A stretch of DNA of 64,000 nucleotides, from positions 202,585,292-202,649,291 of the forward strand of contig CM030364.1 of the NCBI GenBank assembly GCA_017893485.1, read 5' to 3'. Origin of the DNA: Hemerocallis citrina. Taxonomy: Eukaryota; Streptophyta; Magnoliopsida; Asparagales; Asphodelaceae. Under the pieces are notes generated by a model. The model searched no databases. It was not told the origin of the DNA and saw only the letters and a list, made by a program, of their open reading frames with translations. Positions 55,791-64,000 of the stretch are shown here, one piece after another. Position 1 is the stretch's first letter, and each line of letters starts with the position of its first letter. Both the position numbers and the translations under genes were made by a program.

Positions 55791-56300
55791 CTAGAAATCG
55801 TGACGGAGAGGGACTCTCAGGTCTGCTTTGTGTCTAAAGAGTAGTTTGAAATGGGACTGGAATGCCATTCTAATATTCTTGTCACCTTGGATCATTCCAG
55901 AGTATGAATGGATCGAGTGAATGAGGTTAGATCTACGCCGGACACTGGCTACTCGATGGAAGAATGTTGTGTTCGCTTCTCCCTCTTTGAGCCACGAAAT
56001 TCTGGACCGCGGTTGCCATTTGATTTCCTCAAGCCTATAAAGTTGGTTAATTTCCTGTCTGAATTGAAGCAACCTATTCGGCTTTTCCTATAGCAAATCT
56101 CTAGTTTCTTCAGTCTTCTCCAGTTCCTCAATTCCTTCAAGAAGGGAGTCTTTTGCCCTCCAAATCAGTGCAAATCGGGTCCGGTTCTATTTCCTGAGTT
56201 TGCCCCTAAGTCTTCTGATTTTTTCACACCATATTGCGGTAGCTTCAATCCCCATAATGGGTCAAGACTAACTCTCGTAGACCATGTGGTAGAAGCCTTG
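55791..56300 (-). pseudogene. LINE ORF2 linker between endonuclease and RT
   Basis: Minus-strand pieces LRNWRRLKKL..., then FRQEINQLYRLEEIKWQPRS, RISWLKEGEANTTFFHRVAS and RRRSNLIHSIHSYSGM (56072-55870). These are the conserved block upstream of RT in plant L1 elements. Frames switch at least twice. Confidence 0.8.
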
Positions 56301-56305
56301 GATTT

Positions 56306-57022
56306 CTAACCATGCCTTCTCGAATCTAAACTTTGGTGATTTCCTGGGTTGAACTTCTCCGAGGTAGATTTAGGAAGTGATTTAGCCGCAGACAACGGGA
56401 ATTTGGTCTCCCAGTCAGTGGAAACCAAAATCCTATCTAGTTTCGCTGGAATGGGCGATGATTGCATGTTTGACCAAATGAAAAGCCTATCAGAGACGGG
56501 AATATCAACCAGTTCCAGATCCGTGATAACCTCATTAAATGCTTCCCGATCAGAGTCACTGGATTCTCTGCCTCTGTGTTCTGAGGCAAATCTAGTGATG
56601 TTAAAGTCACCCCCCACCACCCAGGGGTGTGTCCAGTGCGCTTGAATCGCTCTTTGTTCTGTCCAGAAATCCATCCTAGAAGCAGAAGTGTTCGGACCAT
56701 AGACCACCGTAATTGACTGAGTCCACAGGTCGGCTTTACGTTGGAGCAAGACCGACAAAGAAAATTGCCCGTAGAGCTCGTCAAGACAACAAAAAATATC
56801 GGTGTTAAAACCTAGAGCGATACCCCCAGATGCCCCAACAGAAAGGGACATTCTCCATTCAGAGATTCGATTTCCCCCCACCCTACTAAGTCTAGACATA
56901 TGTGTAAGTTTGGTTTCTTGAAGACCAACAATGTTAGCTTTTAATTTGGTGATGACCTCCTTAACCATTTCCCGCATGCCCCGCCTGCCCAGGCCTCTAA
57001 TGTTCCAGAATAGGGTCTCCAT
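56306..57022 (-). pseudogene. LINE ORF2 endonuclease domain (APE-like)
   Basis: A 238-codon open frame starting METLFWNIRGLGRRGMREMV. It carries the endonuclease/exonuclease/phosphatase signature: N in WNIRGLG (residues 6-12), E in VGLQETKL (33-40), TVVYGPN (about 108-114), VVGGDFNITR (about 136-145) and WSNMQSSPIPAKLDRIL (about 181-197). The final SDH block is not visible because the frame diverges. It nicks target DNA to start reverse transcription. The ATG at 57022 fits the usual start of plant L1 ORF2. A frameshift separates it from the RT part. Confidence 0.88.
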
Positions 57023-57029
57023 TAACTAC

Positions 57030-57180
57030 GGATGGATAAGGGACCGTGACTCGATTTGGAAGTCGAGTTCGAAATAAGTTTAACTCTATCACACTCCCAT
57101 CCCCTAATCTTATTCAAGGGAAGGGCGTTCCGATCGGTATCGCTAACCGCTAAACCACATGTCTAGGCTAGACTAAAAAT
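57030..57180 (-). other. Pol III box-like segment upstream of LINE ORF2
   Basis: On the minus strand an A-box-like TGGTTTAGCGGTTAGCGATA (about 57140-57160) is followed about 80 bases on by a B-box-like ATTTCGAACTCGAC. Spacing is longer than in a tRNA. It could be SINE-related sequence joined to the LINE, or coincidence. Confidence 0.25.
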
Positions 57181-57199
57181 CTCAGAATCCGACATAAAA

Positions 57200-59679
57200 T
57201 TAAAAATAGGTGCTAGAAATGAACCCATACCCCATTCCCTCCTCTGCCCGATCGCCAACCAGAATCACCGCCTTGCGTCACCGCCCCTCTAGCCGCCTGC
57301 ACCGCCATGCCCTCTCTCTCTTCCCGCTGTCGTTGCTGCAGTCTCTTTGGGTTCTGTGGTTGCAGTGCTTGTCTCTTTGTGTGCTTTATTGATTGGTACA
57401 TGTATATTGCACGTGCTAGTTCGTGTGTTCGTGAGTTCGTTGCTTCGGGATCCTTATCCCGTTATTCTTGGTATTCATTTTCATCGATTAACAGGTAAGT
57501 CACTGTCCTCTTGAATTGCTAATTGTATAAAATTCAAGTGTTATTGAAATTCTTACAAGTAAATCTCTTTTTTTATCGTATTATCCATTGTTCATCTTTT
57601 CGTTGGGTCTATTGAGGGTTTACACGAGCTAACCCCAATATTCTTGACATCATGCCACTTTGACTCTAAAGTTTGGATCTTTCATGAGTGCATATAGAAT
57701 TGACAATAGGTTTGTTCATATAAATGACACGCAAATAAACTATTGTAGAGACAATTGCTAGGTTGTATGTTGTTTGATTGATTGATGATTGATTGATGAT
57801 AAATTAATATATAAGCGTGTTCTAATTTTATTTATCATGTTTTGACACCCATCATGTTGATTACACAATTTATTGATCGATACCCATCATGTTTAATTAA
57901 TTTATTTTCAAGAAATATACCCTAAAAACTGTATATGCTTGCTAACCTGAACATTGACCGCTGTTTTCGAACCATTAAATGACCTTAAAATGAAATACTT
58001 TCTGAATATGAATTGTAGCTTTATCTTTCTAGTTTCTAGATCATCATGAATTTTTAAATTCCAAGTTGTGTAACAAAAGTTATGCCCATTTTACTACAGC
58101 TTTGTTTTTACTTTCAGATTTTCAGGATCTCGTACCTTTCATGTTTAAACAGTAAAAATGTTGATCAAATGATAAAATTTTGCTATGAAAATTTCCAGAT
58201 TGTTTATTAACATGTTTAGGAGTCCAGAAAATATTTTTACTGGATTTAATATTGAGTTTTTACTGTTTCAAAAATTAAAACAACAAGATGTCAAAATTCT
58301 GCCTAAACATAAAATCTGTAAAGAACCATGTGATTGATGTAGCTACTTTTGTCGAATTTTGAACTTTAAATATGCGTTGGAACCGTGTGGAATTCTAGTT
58401 TCTAGATTTTTTGACGGATTCAACTTTCAATTTCTGATTCAGCGGAAAACTGTATTTTTGTACAGACTGCGCTTACTGTCCAGAATTTTAGATACCACTT
58501 TTTAATAGATTAATTATTTCTATATCGTAGTGTTGCATGAATTAATGTATGTGTGTTGTATTTCATGATCCTAGTGTCTTATTGTCATCATTCTAATTTT
58601 CTTATCTAAGTTATCGTTCTATTGTTCCCTTATTATTGCTATCGTTCATCTAATGTCACATGATTGCATATTGTATTGTATTGTTGCATTGATAAAATTG
58701 TTAATCAAACCGGGGTTTAAGGGATTGACTCAAGTAGTGGACAATATAGAAACTGTACTCGGATGGGGGGCTCATGGTTCCCTATACCGTTATCTTGTGA
58801 TCTTGTGTTCTTGTGATCTTGTGTTCTTGTGATCTTGTGATCTTGTAGCATCTTATGGATAGATTATTGTTATGGATAGAACATTGTTATCGTGCTGAGT
58901 ACATGAACTATAAAGCCCACTACTAAGTCTAAACGTAACTTGTTTGTATGTAGCAACCATGTGGTAAAATGATGGACGCATGAACTGCTACATTAGTTAG
59001 GATTAAAATAATTAATAGACTTAAGGATCACACTACATCGACACTGCATATTTTTCCTCATTGTTCTTATTGATATTGAATTGATCATTGATTATTGTTA
59101 CCGAATATTGCATCATTATTTATGGCCATTGCACCGATTACCGTAATATTGATTATTGATTATCGTGCCATATTTTTTATTCCTATTGATCCATTGAATT
59201 CATTGTTATACCGTTATTCCATTATTCCCTGCTTTCTCTACTTGTTGTCCATGACTTGCTTTAAGGACAAATTTTCTCCTCTTTTTAGATGAAGTGTTTA
59301 CATGTATTGATGGAGAATTGCCCGATGGATTGGGAGAACAACATTGGTGAAAGAATTGATTGCATCGCCGCTTAATAAATAATTATTGCTTTGTTATGAA
59401 GACTTAATTATTGAACTATTGTTATTTCATTGTATTGGGCTTATGTCCGGAATATTGTTATTTGTTTCCAGACGTTGAATTATTATTGTATTTGGATATT
59501 TTTTATTGCTTCATTCCAAGTATTATTGTTCATGAGATTATTATTATTGCCTGCGCAATTGTTCTGTATTGATTATATTGTTGAGTTAATCGGATAAACA
59601 GCTTATAGATGACGTTAGTCATTCGCTGGGCCAATATTATGTACTCGAATTCTGTATTTTTGGAAAGCGGGACGTGACA
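57200..59679 (+). mobile_element. LTR fragment of the TGTCACGCCCCGC family, inverted orientation
   Basis: The right end reads GAAAGCGGGACGTGACA, the reverse complement of the start of the solo LTR at 4160. Shared blocks include CGGGATCCTTATCCCGTTATTC (first 20 bases at about 57448) and CCGGGGTTTAAGGGATTGAC near 58710. Its left part is missing or interrupted by the LINE. No primer site follows 59679 (TTAGCCATTG), so it is a solo LTR or a 3' LTR fragment. The left boundary is approximate. A CTTGTGATCTTGTGTT repeat lies at 58796-58852. Confidence 0.75.
58796..58852. repeat. CTTGTGATCTTGTGTT tandem repeat
   Basis: About four imperfect copies of a 16-18 base unit of CTTGTG with GATCTTGTG, matching in place and inverse sense the AAGTATC repeats of the giant LTRs. 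Confidence 0.7.
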
Positions 59680-61139
59680 TTAGCCATTGCGCACCACTGT
59701 CGCAACCACTTCTCTTCTTGCTTGATGATCTCAAAGACTATTTGCAAGTCTGATGGAAGTGGGATTTTCCGGTGAATTGCCCCTTCTGACCGGTCTTTCA
59801 TCGTCGAAGTTAGAAGCAGTAACATTTGTACACACATATGACATATGCTCCCATTTCATACATTTGAGTTAACGTATCTCCTTCGTGCAATCCTTTCGAT
59901 AATGGCCTAGGTCGCCGCAATTGAAGCAGGGCACTGGTTTGCGTTTCCCTTTTCGTTGCTTTTTTCCTATGTTTTCAACTTGATTCGGGGGTGAATTACT
60001 TCTTCTCTACTTAAGTTTGGCAGTAACTTCAACCCAAGTGGATTCCCCACTCGGAGATGGAGCAGACTCCACCGTAGTCCCATTTTGTGGATCCCCCTTT
60101 TGGGCCCACTCAATGCCGGACTTAGGTGGAGCTTTTGCCTCTCTATGAGGTGGTGGAGGATACAGGGGTGGGTTATGAGTTGAGTGCTGTGATTTGTGGA
60201 GGTGGTCGGAAGGTGAAGGATGTTGGGGGAGGAGTTGTGGTGGGTGTTGGGTTCTTTGGTTGTGCCTTGGGGCCAAGGTGGTGTTTAGGAGAGGGGGTGG
60301 TTGTGCCTTGGGGCCATGGTTGTGGTGGTGTTTGGGTGAGGGGGTGGGTTGCCTCTGTTTGTGGAATGGTGATGGTAATGGTACCTATGGTGATCATGAT
60401 GCCTCTGGACAAAATGTTGCTGACCCTGCCTCTCACCATAATAGCGGTAGTGGTCCGTTGGGGGGGTTCTTTTACGCGCGAAAGTGCCTGTAGGAGGACC
60501 CTCTCTGGGGCCCTATCTCTTGGAGGCGACGCTACAGAGCGGTGATGATTGAAAGCTCACCCAAACCGCTGTTGTTGTGTACTGTGGTATGCACGCACGG
60601 GGGAGAGAGCTCGTCTAAGCTCCTTGGTGTCCTCCTGCGCAGGGGAATGGTGGGGGAGGTGGGGTTGTGCAGGGGCAACCGTTGGGAGGGTGACTGACTG
60701 TGGTGGAGAAGGAGGTGGGGGTGGAGGGGGTGATGGAGTTGGTAGCAAGAATTGCGGGGGGTTGGGTATGGGTTTAGGGGGTTCGGTGGTTTGCTCACAA
60801 AGTTGGGGGTGACGAACCCTCTTGTTGGGCCCACAGCCACTCAACTCCAACTCCGATAGCCCCATCGGCATCACTGAAGGGAAGCTTTACTCTGAATTAC
60901 TCTCGAGATTGATTTACTACCCTACTCTGCATGCTGACTTCACTAAATTCTTTGGTTTGCTTTGTTGAAGGTCTTGACGAAAAGGTTGCTGGAGGAGTGG
61001 CCGAAGACGAAAGAAGGATGTTGAAGCAAGGAGGAAAGGCTGAGGGCGGGGAGGAGAGGCTGAAGACGGGTTTCGGAGAGTGGTGGAGGGGACTACAGCT
61101 GTTGTTCAGGAAGTGGGGAGAGGTTGAGGAGGAAGTCAT
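59680..61139 (-). pseudogene. Proline-rich, zinc-knuckle protein remnant (gag/ORF1-like?)
   Basis: Minus-strand reading goes through a Ser/Pro-rich start (MTSSSTSPHFLNN at 61139), then SELELSGCGPNKRVRHPQL (about 60855-60800) and long proline-rich stretches (60780-60170). SPSGESTWVEVTAKLK (60060-60010) ends in a stop. Further on a perfect CCHC knuckle, CFNCGDLGHYRKDC, lies at about 59937-59896. Frames are broken and Pro-rich translation in several frames makes the exact path unclear. The knuckle suggests retroelement gag or LINE ORF1, or a transposase tail. I cannot decide. Confidence 0.4.
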
Positions 61140-61433
61140 GGAAGATCACTCATCGGAAGAGGGGTATCTATTTGTATTTTTGACCCAAAAAAAAAAAACT
61201 TTTGCATCAATACACGCAAATTTTCTTTTACATGGTCCCATAGGGTAGAATCATTCTATATCGGATTTATAAGAAAGGCCACCATACATTTACCCCCCAC
61301 CTCCAACATACAACAGTTACAGGGAGTCCAATTCAACTATCATTGGCAACCCAAGGGGACCTCATAGGGTTACACACTTACACTGTATATAAATTGCAAT
61401 TTACAAAATTTCACGAGCTACTATTATACGTGA
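61140..61433. other. Spacer without recognisable gene
   Basis: Contains an A-run at 61189-61198 and no supported feature before the hAT target duplication at 61434. Confidence 0.5.
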
Positions 61434-61441
61434 CATACAAT
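61434..61441. repeat. 8-base target duplication CATACAAT (left)
   Basis: CATACAAT is found exactly again at 62241-62248, the duplication length of hAT elements. Confidence 0.9.
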
Positions 61442-62240
61442 CAGGGGCGGGGAGAGATGGTGGGTTGGGAGGACATTTGGGACCCCAAAAATTTTGTAAA
61501 CTCCCTTCATATAGGCCAGAATTTTTATTTGGTCTCCCAGTTTAAATTTTTTTGGAACCCCAAACTCAGTCCACTTCTTAAAGGCTGAAATAGTGGTAGG
61601 AATTTTGAACTAAAAAATAATTCATTCTCTCATTTTATTAATTAAGTCCGACTGCTCAAACGTAAAAATAGAAACTCAAACTCAACTCATCTATTAAGCT
61701 CAAACTTTCTTCATTCTCTCATCTCTCTGTATAATATGTAGTCTAAATTTCAGTTCTAAATCATTTTGTTGTTCAATTCCAAGTATGTAATATGAATTTA
61801 TTGTGTTGATACGAGTATGAGTAAATCATTTTGTTCTACCCATAGATTTATTTTTAATCTGAACAATAATACTTATTATTTGATCTGTACGATCCTTGAT
61901 AAAATTTTGAATAAGAAACTAGTATGTACACAAGTTACAAATATATCTATTCATTTGAATCGTATCTCTTAACCTCTAGTATTATAACAGTGTAAATAAT
62001 GTAGTATCATTATTGATTATCATTACTCTTACCAAATTTAGAGTACAACTGTACAAGTACCAAAAATTACATGATACTAAGAACACTAATTCAAATATTT
62101 ACTTTGATTTTAATTTTATTTTGATCCAATTACTTTGATTTTTCAAAACAAAAATAAAGTAATGAATTTTCGGCAACAACCATGTCGATGCCGGAAGAAA
62201 AAAATGAAACCCCATTTTGATTTGTCTAGCTCCGCCCCTG
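61442..62240. mobile_element. Non-autonomous hAT transposon (799 bp)
   Basis: Inverted ends CAGGGGCGG(G) on the left and CAGGGGCGGA on the right (minus strand) with an exact eight-base duplication. The CAGGGGCGG start is typical of plant hAT elements. The interior is AT-rich with no transposase. Confidence 0.92.
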
Positions 62241-62502
62241 CATACAATGACAAATTAGGGTGCAAAATGCCAGCGCTGAAAAAATCAGGGGCTGCAAAAT
62301 GTTAGAAATAAAATTTGGCAGATAATTGTTTCCCTGTGTAACCTTAGCGAGGAGAAATATAAAGTGTACCCATTTGTTTCCTTTACAGAAGTATCTACTG
62401 CAATCTCAATGGCAGGATACCTGAAACAATTGCACCCCTATATCTAAAGACCTTAGACGCTGCACATACAAATAGTTCTGAAGATCTCAGCTCATAATTA
62501 CA

Positions 62503-62612
62503 TCAATCTGAACTATATAAAAAAAAATGAACTTGAAAACTGTCAACAAACATCACGGCCTTCCAGCACTTCCATGCCGTTGGTTCCGGAAATGGCTGAG
62601 GAGACTCTGTGC
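62503..62612 (-). pseudogene. Candidate terminal exon of an unidentified minus-strand gene
   Basis: A good acceptor (TTCCTGCTTCTACAG on the minus strand) is followed by an open frame reading TESPQPFPEPTAWKCWKAVM then FVDSFQVHFFLYSSD and a stop. The composition rises in GC against the flanks. No homology is recognised. It could belong to a gene continuing leftward or rightward, or be chance. Confidence 0.3.
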
Positions 62613-63184
62613 CTGTAGAAGCAGGAATATCAAAACTTAGGCTTAGCGTCTGTCTTCAATAATTTCAATTTTAAATGGAGAAAAAGGTGACAATAATAAA
62701 TTGTAAAATGGGCGACTTTTAGGGGTTCATGTAGATGAATTGATTTTATGTAAATGCAGCCTGAGAATAAGTAAACATGTGTCAAGTGAAATCATTAAAC
62801 AAAATCATATGGTGTAACCCTTCATTGCAACTTTGGGATGATCCAGCAGCCTTTTGTAGAATAAAAGGAAAACTGATCAAAAGTACTTTCAGAAAACCAA
62901 CAGAGGAGAAAAACAAGAATTAACATGTTTAAATCCACAAGTATCAACATCCCAACAGAGTATACTTCAGCTACACAAATGGTGAGCACAACTCCTACTG
63001 CAAAGTGCATAAGTTTCACATATTTTGTTTGCCTTCATCGGTTTCAATATTGCATCAATACTCTCACTGACTAATAGTATAACCTATTTAGAATCTAATC
63101 ACAGTTTAGCCAAAATCCCACTGCAAACTCACTTCACTACAGTCAGAGCTTCTAATGAACTCATATGTTTGTGATGTGGACATC
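62613..63184. other. AT-rich region without supported genes
   Basis: Intron- or spacer-like. A 65-codon minus-strand frame at 62822-63019 is hydrophobic but has no other support. Confidence 0.4.
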
Positions 63185-63440
63185 AGTAGGTGTATTTTGT
63201 AGCAGTTATGTGGCAGTTAGTAGTGTGTGTATGTAGTACTGTCAGTGCAGTCAGTCTGTGTGCGTATTCAGTCAGTTGTGTGTGTCAGTTATGCAGTCAA
63301 TGTGTGTGAGTTATGCAATCACTGCAGTTGTGTGTACAGCAGTTATGCAGTCACTGCAGTTGTGAGTTGTGTGCAGTTGTGTGGTAGTAGCCTATATAAA
63401 GGCTTGGATTGTTGTATTATGGATATGATTTGTTGAATGA
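63185..63440 (+). promoter_or_regulatory. GT-rich CAGTTGTGTG repeats followed by a TATA box (LTR- or promoter-like)
   Basis: Diverged GCAGTTATGCAGTCACTGCA and CAGTTGTGTG units (63205-63390) end in GTAGCCTATATAAAGGCTTG, with the TATA at 63393-63400. A leader with GAATGAAAAAAAATC follows. This layout resembles U3/TATA/R of a short copia-type LTR or TRIM, but no LTR boundaries or target duplication were found. It could also be a host promoter. Confidence 0.4.
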
Positions 63441-64000
63441 AAAAAAATCAAACAAAGAGAATGTGATGTCGCTATGTTCATGTCTTAAATGTGTGAAACT
63501 TTAAGTCAAGGTGTGAAACCACCAATTATCCTTCTTTCTTCCAATGATTCATCATCTTCAAGCATGAGATACCAATTCTAGGAATCTCAGCATTGAAGTT
63601 ATGCACTCTAATGCTTGTGATGTTCACTGTTTTAGCATCAGCGCTCTTTTCGTGAGAGTAAATGACGGTCGACAACACCCATAACTCGTTCAGTTGGTAA
63701 ATTTTTCAGGTAATTAAGTCTATTGAATTTTACTTTTATTATCTCTAAATTATTATCTGTTGACTCTGCTACTATATATGAGAGTGAGAGTTTCTACATG
63801 CATTTAGCTTATAAACTTTTATATTGTCAGTTTTAAATTGCACAACTTTAGCTTTGTTAATAATGTTATCTAGGTTATTAAATAGAATTGCTAGTGAACA
63901 TGTGACTCTTGTAAAATCCATTAACCGTAAATGTTTTAAATCTCATTCTATAATTGTGCTTGAACATGTTGGTGAATACTACTTGCTTTAATTTACTTAG
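63441..64000. other. Window end, no feature resolved
   Basis: AT-rich DNA. No gene or transposon landmark was identified up to the end of the window. Confidence 0.4.

Larger units (their letters stand above)
53131..57190 (-). mobile_element. L1-type LINE, minus strand, 5'-truncated (no ORF1)
   Basis: In minus-strand order: endonuclease (57022-56306), linker, reverse transcriptase (55768-54589), C-terminal region and zf-RVT (54498-53389), then a short 3' UTR ending TTTATTAATAAAACAGGGTG...CCTTTTCTTAAAAAAAT next to 53131. The terminal A-run is short. ORF1 is absent: the sequence upstream of 57022 is about 170 bases of leader-like DNA containing pol III-box-like motifs. No clear target duplication was found, so the upstream edge is approximate. 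Confidence 0.85.

Noticed and set aside
60126..60545. Glycine/valine-rich plus-strand frame of 139 codons
   Set aside because: It is the shadow of a proline-rich minus-strand region; the GGTGG-type composition opens several frames at once.

Overview
This is plant nuclear DNA, almost certainly from an angiosperm and probably a eudicot with a repeat-rich genome. I cannot name the species. The sequence is AT-rich and contains plant-type Ty1/copia and Ty3/gypsy elements primed by initiator-Met tRNA, L1-type LINEs, CACTA, hAT and Mutator-like DNA transposons, and Helitrons. I found no intact host protein-coding gene, no rRNA, no tRNA and no CRISPR. Nearly every long reading frame belongs to a decayed transposable element.

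Layout, left to right. 1-1140: unassigned AT-rich DNA. 1141-2165 plus 9676-11247: a degenerate Ty1/copia polyprotein split by a 7.5 kb Helitron (2166-9675). The Helitron carries exon-like gene fragments, two SINE-like units and a 3 kb solo LTR (4160-7194). About 11.3-13.9 kb: host-like DNA with weak minus-strand exon candidates and a copia-type solo LTR (12358-13623). 13940-49533: a chromovirus-type Ty3/gypsy element expanded to 35.6 kb by later insertions. These are a small Helitron in its 5' LTR, a 9.7 kb gypsy element in its gag (15552-25262), and a 20 kb element with giant LTRs and no coding capacity in the 3' part of its integrase gene (28809-48868). One LTR of the latter holds a LINE-like retroelement (32192-42464), which itself holds a CACTA transposon (35031-40422) built around a roughly 308 bp tandem array.

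49.5-64 kb: a Helitron with long microsatellites (50130-50538), a gag-like zinc-knuckle remnant near 51.7 kb, a Mutator-like MITE (52890-53121), and a minus-strand L1 LINE with endonuclease, reverse transcriptase and zf-RVT regions (53.1-57.2 kb). These are followed by an inverted relative of the giant LTRs ending at 59679, another zinc-knuckle remnant on the minus strand, a hAT-type element (61442-62240), and a terminal stretch with one candidate minus-strand exon and a GT-rich, TATA-containing segment.

The boundaries of the nest were read directly. Target-site duplications (TCAAA, CATTA, CAAAA, AATTA, ATAAA, TAA, an 11 bp LINE duplication, an 8 bp hAT duplication) or Helitron A/T insertion points were found. 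At four junctions, removing the insertion restores the interrupted host reading frame. The order of insertion can therefore be deduced: the outer gypsy came first, then the two LTR elements, then the LINE-like element, then CACTA. None of the elements looks autonomous: catalytic residues are changed, domains deleted, or frames broken.
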